The translations under genes were made by a program, and so were the position numbers. The notes under the pieces are model-generated. The model ran no database searches. It was not told where the DNA came from and saw nothing but the letters and a program-made list of their open reading frames with translations. Positions 7,980-15,898 of a stretch of DNA of 64,000 bases are shown here, in pieces (the stretch's first letter is position 1; every line of letters starts with the position of its first letter). The DNA comes from Taklimakanibacter albus (GTDB lineage Bacteria; Pseudomonadota; Alphaproteobacteria; Rhizobiales; Aestuariivirgaceae): positions 960,419 to 1,024,418 of the forward strand of contig NZ_JAENHL010000007.1 of assembly GCF_016595235.1 (NCBI RefSeq). Direction: 5' to 3'.

Positions 7980-9413
7980 TCAGACGGTTTCGGGAATACG
8001 GGAGGCGGCGCTCTTGGGCGCCAGCCGGGCGGCGGCTTCGCGGCGCTTCACCGCCTCGATGTCGCGATATTGCGCGGCGGGATGCGGCGCCTGGAGATAA
8101 GGGCCTTCGCCGAAGAGTTTGTCGCGCAGCGTCCCGGGCCGGTAGGCCGTGGGATAGACGCCGCGCCGCTGCAATTCAGGGACGATAAATTCGACGATGT
8201 CCTCGAAGCTCTCGGGCGTCACCGCATAAGCGAGATTGAAGCCGTCGACATCGGTATCCTCGACCCATTCCTGCAGCGTATCGGCGACCTTCGTCGGCGA
8301 TCCGACGAAAACCGGGCCGAGACCGCCAATGCCGCCAAATTTCGCCAGCTCTTCGATAGACCAGGGCTTGTCGCGGCTGGAGAAATGCTCGACCATCGAA
8401 ATGATGGCATTCGTTTCGACCTTCTTGACGAGGTCGTCCGGTGCATATTGGCCGAAATCGATGCCGCTCCAGCCCGACATGAAGACGAGTGAACCGTCAT
8501 AAGAGAAATATTGCTTGTAGTCGTCGAATTTGGCTTGCGCCTTGGCGTCGGTCCCGTCGGTGACGATCGAGGCGAGGTTATAGATATAGAGCTTGCGTGG
8601 ATCCCGCCCCGCCTTCGCCGCGCGGCTGCGGATCTCGCTGACATAGGCCTTGAGCAGCGACTTGGTCGGCGCGGCGACGAAGATGCATTCGGCATGGGCG
8701 GCGGCGAATTCCTTGCCGGGCCCCGAGGCACCCGCCTGATAGAGAACGGGCGTGCGCTGCGGCGACGGCTCGGTCAGCTGATAGCCCGGGACGTCGAAGA
8801 ACTTGCCTTTGTGGCCGATCTCATGGACTTTCTCGGGATGTGTGAAGATGCGCTTCTGAGCATCGCGCACCACGGCCCCTTCTTCCCAGCTTCCTTCGAG
8901 CAGCTTGTAGAGCACCTCGACATATTCGGCGGCCACCTCATAACGGTCGTGGTGACGGCGCAGACCGCCTTCACCGATATTCTTCGCACCGCTTTCAAGA
9001 TAGGAGGTGACGATGTTCCAGCCGACGCGGCCTTTCGTGTGGTGGTCGGCGGTCGCGATCCGGCGCGCGAATGTGTAAGGATGCTCGAAGGACGTCGATG
9101 CGGTGATGCCGATGCCGAGATGTTCCGTCGCCAGCGCTATCGGAGCGGCGAGCTGGAGCGGATCATTGACGGGAATCTGCGCCGCCTGCTGGATCGCGTG
9201 GTAGTTCGAGCCCTTATAGACATCGTAGTAGCCGATGACGTCGGCGATGAAGATGCCGTCGAAAATACCCTTCTCGAGAGTCCGGGCAAGATCCTGCCAA
9301 TAATCGAGATCCTTGTATTTCCAGGACTTGTCGCGCGGATGTGCCCACAGGCCGGGCGACTGATGGCCGACACAATTCATGTCGAAGGCGTTGAAACGAA
9401 GTTGGCGGGTCAT
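7980..9413 (-). CDS. NtaA/DmoA/DszA-family FMN-dependent monooxygenase
   Basis: This 477-residue luciferase-like flavoprotein starts at ATG 9413, with AGGAGT upstream; the open frame extends 37 codons further but into non-coding promoter DNA. MTRQLRFNAFDMNCVGHQSPG and the GIGITASTSFEHPY, KGRVGWNIVTS and EPSPQRTPVLYQAG blocks place it in the NtaA/SnaA/DszA/DmoA group. DmoA cleaves dimethyl sulfide to methanethiol and formaldehyde; DszA acts on sulfones. As first gene of the operon that also encodes SfnG and a LIV-type importer, it probably removes carbon from a small organosulfur compound. It needs FMNH2 from a separate reductase. A copy of the island's 37-base element lies 53 bases upstream. 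Confidence 0.85.
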   Translation of the reverse strand: MTRQLRFNAFDMNCVGHQSPGLWAHPRDKSWKYKDLDYWQDLARTLEKGIFDGIFIADVIGYYDVYKGSNYHAIQQAAQIPVNDPLQLAAPIALATEHLGIGITASTSFEHPYTFARRIATADHHTKGRVGWNIVTSYLESGAKNIGEGGLRRHHDRYEVAAEYVEVLYKLLEGSWEEGAVVRDAQKRIFTHPEKVHEIGHKGKFFDVPGYQLTEPSPQRTPVLYQAGASGPGKEFAAAHAECIFVAAPTKSLLKAYVSEIRSRAAKAGRDPRKLYIYNLASIVTDGTDAKAQAKFDDYKQYFSYDGSLVFMSGWSGIDFGQYAPDDLVKKVETNAIISMVEHFSSRDKPWSIEELAKFGGIGGLGPVFVGSPTKVADTLQEWVEDTDVDGFNLAYAVTPESFEDIVEFIVPELQRRGVYPTAYRPGTLRDKLFGEGPYLQAPHPAAQYRDIEAVKRREAAARLAPKSAASRIPETV

Positions 9414-9449
9414 CGAAATACTCCTGTGTGGTGGGTCATTGCTAAACTG

Positions 9450-9465
9450 GCCAACCCCTCGCCAA
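9450..9465 (-). promoter_or_regulatory. Possible sigma-54 (-24/-12) promoter for the 9413 operon
   Basis: On the minus strand the sequence TTGGCGAGGGGTTGGC has GG and GC twelve bases apart, the spacing of sigma-54 promoters (TGGCAC-N5-TTGC). Initiation would fall about 25 bases before ATG 9413. Three consensus positions mismatch. Sigma-54 control would fit the Pseudomonas sfn genes, which depend on the enhancer-binding protein SfnR, but no such activator is in this window. Confidence 0.3.
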
Positions 9466-9502
9466 CAATTGAGAATTGCTTGCACCCCGCACAAACAAAA
9501 CT
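9466..9502. promoter_or_regulatory. Copy C of the island's 37-base promoter element
   Basis: This element has a 13-base palindrome CAATT-GAG-AATTG followed at fixed distance by GCACAAACAAAACT. The same arrangement occurs at 17614-17650 and, less perfectly, at 17552-17588. It lies upstream of the monooxygenase operon starting at 9413. It is probably the binding site of a regulator shared by the sulfur operons. Confidence 0.65.
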
Positions 9503-9587
9503 GCGAACCACCCTGATGACGCAAAAGCGAGTGGCGCGACGGCGAACGCCGTCGCGCTTCATGCAGAGAAGTTCCCGTCTCGAAGTC

Positions 9588-9947
9588 TCAGGCGGGTGAT
9601 GCGGAGCTCACCGGCTGTGCTTCCGTTTGCAGCCATTTGAGCCAGTCGGGGTCACCCGCGACGACCGGCCAGGCCTTGATGCCCGGCGTAACGTAGCTGT
9701 GCAGCTCGCGGACACGCTGGCTCAGCCTGGAAAAATTCTCCGGCAGTGTCTTCAGGAGCAAGGTCGTCTCGGCCTTCTCTCTCACCGCGCCATCCCACCA
9801 GAAGAAGGCGGTGATGCCGGGGACGATATTGGCCGCGCCCGCGAGCCGCTCCTCGACCAGAATGCGGCCGATCTTCAACGCCTCTTCCTGGCTCGGCACG
9901 CCAATCGACACTTCGAGGGCAAGGGGAGATTTTTCCGGTTTGCTCAT
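9588..9947 (-). CDS. CutA-family protein, sulfur-free variant
   Basis: This 119-residue cytoplasmic protein has the CutA1 trimer fold signatures: RILVEERLAGAANIVPG, a FFWWDGAVREKAET segment matching the YxWxGxxxxxxE strand, and LLLKT. ATG 9947 is preceded by AGAGGA; the frame opens 12 codons earlier without a better site. CutA was linked to divalent-cation tolerance, but its biochemical role is unsettled. The usual Cys of the conserved CVNI motif is Ala here (AANI), and the protein contains no Cys and no Met apart from the initiator. That parallels its sulfur-island neighbours. It lies between the promoter of the 9413 operon and the divergent cupin gene. Confidence 0.75.
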   Translation of the reverse strand: MSKPEKSPLALEVSIGVPSQEEALKIGRILVEERLAGAANIVPGITAFFWWDGAVREKAETTLLLKTLPENFSRLSQRVRELHSYVTPGIKAWPVVAGDPDWLKWLQTEAQPVSSASPA

Positions 9948-10091
9948 ACTGAGGTCCTCTGCTTTTCTCCAAACTATGGGCAATCAGCCATCATGAGGAC
10001 GCAGAAATTCTAACGACCGCTCTTGGAAAAACTAAATTGAGCGGGCACAAACCGTGACCGCCATGTGGAAGAAGCCGTGGAGTTCCGCCAA

Positions 10092-10724
10092 ATGCCTGAT
10101 CTCGCCTCGCTCGATCGCCATGTAGATGCCTGTCGACGCCTCATTCTCGATCGCCTCGATCGCGGCAGGGATGAACCGCCCGCAACGCGCCGGGAGATCG
10201 ATACGTTACTTGCACTGTCGAGCTCCGACGCGGGGCCGCTGTCGCCCGTTTCTCCCACCCGCCTCCCGGCTTGCGACTTCCTGCCTGACGCGCTGGCGCT
10301 TGGCGATCTGGGGCCCGAAGCGGACATAGCCCGAGCGCTGTCGGCAATCGCGCCGGCATTGCACTGGACCTATTCCTATCCTGATGATCCGCGCCTGAAC
10401 GGCCTCGCCTCGGCCATCGCCTTTACCCAGATCATAGGCCGGCAGGGCCTCAAGCGGGATAACGGGCTGCTGTTGGGCCTCACCCTCATGGCGCCGCACA
10501 CGATCTATCCGCTGCACGCCCACCCGGCGGTCGAGTTCTATCTCGTGATCGCAGGGACGGCTCTATGGCAAGCGGGGCACGAGCCGGCAATGGCACGTCC
10601 GCCCGGATCGCTGATCTTTCATCCAAGTGGTGTGGCCCACGCCATGACGACGGCGGCGGAGCCGCTACTCGCCGTCTTCACCTGGCATGGCGATATCATG
10701 TCGCCCTCGGTCTATCTGACGTGA
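10092..10724 (+). CDS. DMSP-lyase-like cupin protein
   Basis: This 210-residue protein has an N-terminal helical part and a C-terminal cupin barrel. The motif IYPLHAHPAVEFY (Y139, H142, H144, E148, Y150) and a later H183 reproduce the metal-binding and catalytic pattern of the DddQ/DddL/DddK family, which splits dimethylsulfoniopropionate into DMS and acrylate. I prefer ATG 10092, nine bases after GGAG, to GTG 10065. It is transcribed away from the CutA-like gene and runs toward the monooxygenase at 12102. A DMS-releasing enzyme would suit an island that also encodes DmoA- and SfnG-like enzymes. Many family members have untested function, so the substrate may differ. Confidence 0.65.
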   Translation: MPDLASLDRHVDACRRLILDRLDRGRDEPPATRREIDTLLALSSSDAGPLSPVSPTRLPACDFLPDALALGDLGPEADIARALSAIAPALHWTYSYPDDPRLNGLASAIAFTQIIGRQGLKRDNGLLLGLTLMAPHTIYPLHAHPAVEFYLVIAGTALWQAGHEPAMARPPGSLIFHPSGVAHAMTTAAEPLLAVFTWHGDIMSPSVYLT

Positions 10725-10743
10725 TCGCCATTGACCCACCAAG

Positions 10744-12102
10744 CTATTCGGCCGCACTCACTTTGATGTGCGACCGTGCAGCCGGCCGCGGCAGACCGAG
10801 ATTCTCACGCAGCGTGACGCCTTCATACTCGGTGCGGACAAGGCCCCGCTTCTGCAAATGCGGAACGACGAGGTTCACGAAATCGTCAAAGCCGCCCGGA
10901 AGATAGGGCGGCGCCACATTATAACCATCGCAGCCTTCATTCACGAACCAGTCTTCGAGCTGATCGGCGATATCTTCGGGCGTTCCCGAGACCAGCCGGT
11001 GGCCGCTTGTCATGGCGATGTTCAGATAGAGATCGCGGAGGGTCAGCTTCTCACGGCGTGCAACTTCCACCAGAAGCCGCTGCCGGCCCTTCGGTCCATT
11101 GGTGGGCGGCAGCTCCGGCAAAGGACCATCGAGGGGATGATGCGAAAGATCGAAGGCGCCGATCAGGCCGGAAAGAAAAGCCAGACCCGGCGCCGGATGG
11201 GTCAAGGATCTGAGCCGGGCTTCCTGCTCTTGTGCCTCGGCGCGGCTTCGGCCGATCACCGTCACCACGCCCGGCATGATGTTGAGAGAATCGGGTGACC
11301 GGTCGTATTTGACCATCCGCGCCTTGACGTCGGCATAATAAGCGCGTGCGTCGGGCAATGTCGGTTGCGCCGTGAACAGAACCTCGGCGGTCTCCGCGGC
11401 GAGCTCGCGGCCATCATCCGACAAGCCTGCCTGAACCATCACCGGATATCCTTGCGGCGGGCGCGGAATATTGAGCGGCCCCTTGACCGAGAAATACGTG
11501 CCGTGATGGTTGAGGATATTGAGCTTCGCCGGATCGAAATAGATGCCGGACTGCTGATCGAACAGGAAGGCGTCATCGCTCCAGCCGTCCCACAGGCCGG
11601 TCACCACCTCGACAAATTCGCGGGCGCGCTTGTAGCGGTCGGCATGGGCGAGATGGCGATCGAGATTGAAGTTCTGCGCCTCGGCCTCGGCCGCCGAGGT
11701 GACGAGGTTCCATCCGGCGCGGCCACCGGAAAGATGATCGAGCGAGGCGAATTTCCGGGCGACCGTATAGGGCTCGTTGTATGTCGTGCTGACGGTGGCG
11801 ACGAGGCCGACCCGCTTCGTCACCATCGCCAAAGCGGAGAGAAGCGTCAGGGGTTCGAACCGCGTGCTCCAGGCGGTGCGCGCCACGGCATCGATATTCT
11901 GATCCCAGATGACGGCCGCATCGGCGAGGAAAATGAAATCGAAGCCGCCGCGCTCCGCTGCCTGGGCCAGATCCACATGATGCTGCAGGCTTATGCCACC
12001 ATCGACCTGCGCCCCCGGATAGCGCCACCCCGCCACGTGATAGCCGACGGGATAGATCGAGGCACCGAGCTTCAATCGTTTCTTTCTATGTGTATTCGCC
12101 AT
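10744..12102 (-). CDS. NtaA/SnaA/DszA-family FMN-dependent monooxygenase
   Basis: This 452-residue luciferase-like flavoprotein has LGASIYPVGYHVAGWR at the N-terminus, then DFIFLADA, STTYNEPYTVARKFASLDHL, GGRAGWNLVTS and GYPVMVQAG, all typical of the NtaA/SnaA/DszA group. Such enzymes use FMNH2 and O2 to cleave C-N or C-S bonds. It is the last gene of the dipeptide-type importer operon, 14 bases after the second ATPase gene, so it probably acts on the imported compound. The Shine-Dalgarno sequence is weak. It is only moderately similar to the paralog at 7980, so the two should have different substrates. Confidence 0.85.
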   Translation of the reverse strand: MANTHRKKRLKLGASIYPVGYHVAGWRYPGAQVDGGISLQHHVDLAQAAERGGFDFIFLADAAVIWDQNIDAVARTAWSTRFEPLTLLSALAMVTKRVGLVATVSTTYNEPYTVARKFASLDHLSGGRAGWNLVTSAAEAEAQNFNLDRHLAHADRYKRAREFVEVVTGLWDGWSDDAFLFDQQSGIYFDPAKLNILNHHGTYFSVKGPLNIPRPPQGYPVMVQAGLSDDGRELAAETAEVLFTAQPTLPDARAYYADVKARMVKYDRSPDSLNIMPGVVTVIGRSRAEAQEQEARLRSLTHPAPGLAFLSGLIGAFDLSHHPLDGPLPELPPTNGPKGRQRLLVEVARREKLTLRDLYLNIAMTSGHRLVSGTPEDIADQLEDWFVNEGCDGYNVAPPYLPGGFDDFVNLVVPHLQKRGLVRTEYEGVTLRENLGLPRPAARSHIKVSAAE

Positions 12103-12116
12103 GATAATTCACCAGT

Positions 12117-13181
12117 TCAAGATTTCTGTGCGGCCGCGACCTGAAGCCTGGCGCCCGTGGCGGCCCGGCCCGTGATCCGATTGAGGTCGGACGCCTCGAG
12201 GTGACAGCGGATCGCGTGACCCGGCGCAACCTGGCGCCATGGTGGTTCGGCGCTTCGGCATAGACCGTCGATCCGGTGGCGGCATTGGCTGGCAAAGGCG
12301 CAGCCGGTTGTCGGTGGTGACGACGTCACTGCTGGACTTGCCGCGTCGCCCGCCGCTTCACGCCGCCGGCCGAATACCGGCACGGCCTCGAGCAGCAACG
12401 ACGTATAGGGATGATAGGGTGGAGCGAAAACGCGCTCCACCGGCCCCACCTCGCACAGATGCCCGCGATAGAGGACAGCGACGCGATCCGCGAACCAGCG
12501 GACCACCGCGAGATCGTGGGTGATGAACAGCATCGACAGGCGGGTTTGCGTCTGTATCGAACGCAGGAGCTCGAGGATGGTCGCCTGGGCCGACACGTCG
12601 AGCGCCGATACGATCTCGTCGCAGAGCAGCAGGGAGGGTCGCGCCGCGAGCGCCCGCGCGATCGCCACGCGCTGGCGCTCACCGCCGCTGATCTCGCTGG
12701 GGAAACGCTCGGCATAATCGGTGGGAAGCCGCACCGCCTCGAGAAGAGAGGCAACCTCCTGCCGGCTGTCCGCATCTGACAGGCCGAAGAACAGTCGCAA
12801 AGGCCGCGCGATGATGCTCCCGATACGATGGCGGCGATTGAGGGACGCGTCCGGATTCTGAAAAATGATCTGGATCAGACGCCGCAATTCGGCCGCACGC
12901 CGCTCGACCGGGAGCGTCAGGTCGTGACCGCCATAACGCAGGCGGCCCGCGGCTGCGGGAAAGAGGCCGGCAATGGTGCGGGCGATTGTCGATTTCCCAC
13001 TGCCGCTTTCACCGACGAGCGCCAGCGTCTCACCGGCGCCGACGGCAAAGGACACATCGTCGACCGCCGGAGGCGTCTTATTTCTTCTGCCGGAGAAGAG
13101 GTGCGGGCGTTCATAGCGGCAACTGAGATTGTCGATATGCAGTTGCGGCACGATCGCGGTGCTTCTGATCATCGCCGTCAT
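12117..13181 (-). CDS. Dipeptide/oligopeptide-type ABC transporter ATPase, DppF-like
   Basis: This 354-residue ATPase has a Walker A motif GESGSGKST near residue 57, the signature ISGGERQR and a Walker B LLLCDEIVSALD. Here the usual Pro after DE is replaced by Ile. Near the end GCAFASQCRHRIDGLC carries the cysteine cluster common in Opp/Dpp ATPases. It overlaps the DppD-like gene by four bases. Together with the genes up to 17446 it completes a five-gene importer. Confidence 0.9.
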   Translation of the reverse strand: MTAMIRSTAIVPQLHIDNLSCRYERPHLFSGRRNKTPPAVDDVSFAVGAGETLALVGESGSGKSTIARTIAGLFPAAAGRLRYGGHDLTLPVERRAAELRRLIQIIFQNPDASLNRRHRIGSIIARPLRLFFGLSDADSRQEVASLLEAVRLPTDYAERFPSEISGGERQRVAIARALAARPSLLLCDEIVSALDVSAQATILELLRSIQTQTRLSMLFITHDLAVVRWFADRVAVLYRGHLCEVGPVERVFAPPYHPYTSLLLEAVPVFGRRREAAGDAASPAVTSSPPTTGCAFASQCRHRIDGLCRSAEPPWRQVAPGHAIRCHLEASDLNRITGRAATGARLQVAAAQKS

Positions 13182-14041
13182 GCCGTAATTCTCTCCGGCG
13201 TCCTGCGGCTGGCGGGCAACAGGGCCGGATCGGGCGGCGCTTCCAGACGCGGGATCGAGGCCACAAGAGCCCGTGTATAGGGATGACGCGGCCGCAGCAG
13301 GACGTCCTCCATTTGGCCGATTTCGACGATTTCTCCCGCATGCATGATGGCGATGCGGTCGCAGATTTCGCTGAGTGTCGCCAGATCATGCGAGACATAG
13401 AGCATGCTCATCCGGCTCGACAGGCGCAGCCGGATCAGAAGGTCGATGATGCCGCGCCGTGTCATGGCGTCCTGCCCGGTCGTCGGCTCGTCGAGGATCA
13501 GGAGATCCGGCATGCGGCAGAGCGCCAGGGCCAGGGCGATACGCTGCTGCTGGCCGCCGCTGAACTGATGCGGAAAACGCGCCAATGCCCCGGTGGGATC
13601 CGGAAGGCCGACCTGGCTGAGCTGGCGCCGCGCCTCGGCGGCAAGCTCGGCCTTATTCATATGGGGCCGATGCGCCCGCAGGGTTTCCGCGAACAGGCTT
13701 CCGATCCGCAATGTCGGGGTGAGCGATGCACCGCCATTTTGCGGCACCAGCGCCAGCCTGACGCCGCGAAGCCGGCGAAGCTCCCGCGCCCGGAGGGTCG
13801 AAAGATCGATCCCGTCGAACTGCACCGATCCCGCCCGCAGGCGCCGCTCGCCACGTCTCTCGCCGAGCAGCACCGAGGCGAGTGTCGACTTGCCGCAACC
13901 GGATTCGCCCGCCAGCCCGAGTATTTCGCCGCGACGGACAGCCAGGCTGAGATCACGGATGACGGAATGCCACTGCCCTTGCTGGCGATAGTCGACCGTC
14001 AGCGACGCGACGGTCATCAGATCATGCGCAGCGGCCGTCAT
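13178..14041 (-). CDS. Dipeptide/oligopeptide-type ABC transporter ATPase, DppD-like
   Basis: This 287-residue ATPase has Walker A GESGCGKST, signature FSGGQQQR and Walker B LLILDEPTTGQD. It is about 40 residues shorter than typical DppD and lacks the C-terminal cysteine cluster; it ends soon after the RHPYTRALVASIP segment that normally precedes it. It overlaps both neighbours by four bases. It should pair with the DppF-like subunit. Confidence 0.88.
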   Translation of the reverse strand: MTAAAHDLMTVASLTVDYRQQGQWHSVIRDLSLAVRRGEILGLAGESGCGKSTLASVLLGERRGERRLRAGSVQFDGIDLSTLRARELRRLRGVRLALVPQNGGASLTPTLRIGSLFAETLRAHRPHMNKAELAAEARRQLSQVGLPDPTGALARFPHQFSGGQQQRIALALALCRMPDLLILDEPTTGQDAMTRRGIIDLLIRLRLSSRMSMLYVSHDLATLSEICDRIAIMHAGEIVEIGQMEDVLLRPRHPYTRALVASIPRLEAPPDPALLPASRRTPERITA

Positions 14042-14919
14042 CGGACACCTCCCTGTTCGGCCGGACCGAAAAGGCGATTGACGCCATCGGTGAAGAGATT
14101 GACGGCGGTCACCAGCATGGCCATGCCGGCGGCCGGCGCCGCGACCGGCCAGATCGAGGCATCGATCGTGCCGCGTCCTTCATTGACCATGAGCCCCCAA
14201 TCGGCAGTCGGCGGCTGGGCGCCGAAGCCGAGAAAGCCGAGCCCCCCGATGAACAGGATGGAATAACCGGTACGTATGGAAAACTCGACGATGAGCGTGC
14301 CGGTGACATTGGGCAGGAGCTCGCGCAGCACGATCGACAGACTGGTCTCGCCACGGGCCCGCGCGGCGGTGATGAAATCCTCCGATGCCACCGACTGCGT
14401 CGCCGCGCGGACGACACGGGCGACATTGGGCACCGAAAGCAGGCCGACCGTAACGGCGACGAGCGGCGCGCTGGCGCCCAGCGATCCGACAATGAGCAAA
14501 GCGAAGATGATGGAGGGAATGCTCATGATGATCTCGAGCATGCGCATGGCGACTTCATCGAGGACGCCGCCGCGATAACCGATGAACATGCCGAGCAGAC
14601 CGCCAATCGAAGCGGACAATCCGGCCGCCGCGCCACCCATCAGGAGAATGGTACGGCTGCCATATATGGTGCGACTGAGGACATCCCGTCCCAGGCTATC
14701 CGTTCCGAGAAGGAAGGCCGCGGATGGCGGCTCGAAGGGCGAACCGACGAAAATTTCGTTGGGCGGATAGGGCGCGATGGCCGGCGCCAGCATGGCGACC
14801 GCGGCATAGGCCAGGAGCACGAGGCCGGCGACTTTCGCGCTCACCGGCAAACGTTGCAGGGCAAAGCGGCGACCGGCCGGACGCGGCCGCGATTCAAGGA
14901 GCACGGAGAGGTCCGTCAT
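14038..14919 (-). CDS. Dipeptide-type ABC transporter permease, DppC-like
   Basis: This 293-residue inner-membrane protein has the DppC layout: a cytoplasmic N-terminus, a first membrane segment, a periplasmic FLLGTDSLGRDVLSR stretch and a permease domain with ARGETSLSIVLRELLPN, the loop that docks on the ATPase. The C-terminus has PTADWGLMVNEGR. It overlaps both adjacent genes by four bases. Confidence 0.92.
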   Translation of the reverse strand: MTDLSVLLESRPRPAGRRFALQRLPVSAKVAGLVLLAYAAVAMLAPAIAPYPPNEIFVGSPFEPPSAAFLLGTDSLGRDVLSRTIYGSRTILLMGGAAAGLSASIGGLLGMFIGYRGGVLDEVAMRMLEIIMSIPSIIFALLIVGSLGASAPLVAVTVGLLSVPNVARVVRAATQSVASEDFITAARARGETSLSIVLRELLPNVTGTLIVEFSIRTGYSILFIGGLGFLGFGAQPPTADWGLMVNEGRGTIDASIWPVAAPAAGMAMLVTAVNLFTDGVNRLFGPAEQGGVR

Positions 14920-15881
14920 GCCGTTCTGGTCCGCAGTTTCGGATTGAGCAGCAGCGTCGCGATATCGGCGACGAGATTGACGGCTATGTAGGCCGCGGAC
15001 AAAGCGAGCGCCGCGCCCTGTATCATCGGAACATCGTGAAATCGGATCGACTCGACCAGCAGCCGGCCGAGTCCCGGATAGTTGAACACGACTTCGACAA
15101 CGACGATGCCGCCGACCAGCCAGGAAGCATTGAGCGCGATGGCGTTGATGGCCGGTGAAAGCGCGTTGGGCAGCGCATGGACGAAGAGGACGCGCAGCGG
15201 CGATAGGCCGCGTAACGACGCCATGCGGACATAATCGGACTTGAGCACCTCGATCATCGAATTGCGCGTCTGGCGCACGACATAGGCGGTCATCGCGAAA
15301 TTGAGGGTGATCACCGGCAGAGCCAGCATATGGATCACGTCCCCAAACGACTTCGCCTGATCGATGAGCGCCAGCGGCGGAAAGAGCTGCAGGTCGTTGG
15401 CCAGCAGCATGATGAGAAAGATGCCGACGACGAATTCCGGGATCGACATGCCGATGAGCACCGCCGCCGACAGAGCGAGGTCGGATGCCCCATCGGGCCG
15501 CGCCGCGGCCAGCAGGCCAAGCCCGATGCTCAGCGGAATGTGAATGAGGAGCGCCAAGCCCCCGAGCAGCAGGGTGCGGCCAAGATAACCTGCGATGTAG
15601 GAAAACACCGGCCGGTCGGCCACCAGCGATCGCCCGAAATCACCCTGGACGATCCCGCCAAGCCAGCGGGCATAGCGCTCCGGCGCCGGATCCGACAGAC
15701 GCAGCTGCGTGCGCAAGGCCGCGAGCGACTCCTTCGTCGCCTCGCGGCCCAATATGCGCTCGGCCGTGTCGCCCGGCAGAAGTTCGACCGCCGAGAAGAC
15801 GATCAGCGACACGACGAAGAGCGACAAAACGGAGAGCGCCAGGCGAGTGACGATCAATCTCGGAATCGGAGCGACACGCAC
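14916..15881 (-). CDS. Dipeptide-type ABC transporter permease, DppB-like
   Basis: This 321-residue inner-membrane protein has a first membrane segment (LALSVLSLFVVSLIVFSAV), the DppB-typical LLPGDTAERILGREAT stretch, and further segments with VRQTRNSMIEVLKSDYVRMA and the ASLRGLSPLRVLFVHALPNA docking loop. It lies 17 bases after the binding-protein gene and overlaps the DppC-like gene. Confidence 0.92.
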   Translation of the reverse strand: MRVAPIPRLIVTRLALSVLSLFVVSLIVFSAVELLPGDTAERILGREATKESLAALRTQLRLSDPAPERYARWLGGIVQGDFGRSLVADRPVFSYIAGYLGRTLLLGGLALLIHIPLSIGLGLLAAARPDGASDLALSAAVLIGMSIPEFVVGIFLIMLLANDLQLFPPLALIDQAKSFGDVIHMLALPVITLNFAMTAYVVRQTRNSMIEVLKSDYVRMASLRGLSPLRVLFVHALPNALSPAINAIALNASWLVGGIVVVEVVFNYPGLGRLLVESIRFHDVPMIQGAALALSAAYIAVNLVADIATLLLNPKLRTRTA

Positions 15882-15898
15882 CAGGCTATCTCACAATC

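Noticed and set aside
10039-10053. ATTGAG followed by GCACAAAC before the cupin gene, resembling the 37-base element
   Set aside because: The two parts are only six bases apart instead of eighteen and the AAAACT end is missing, so I do not count it as a copy.
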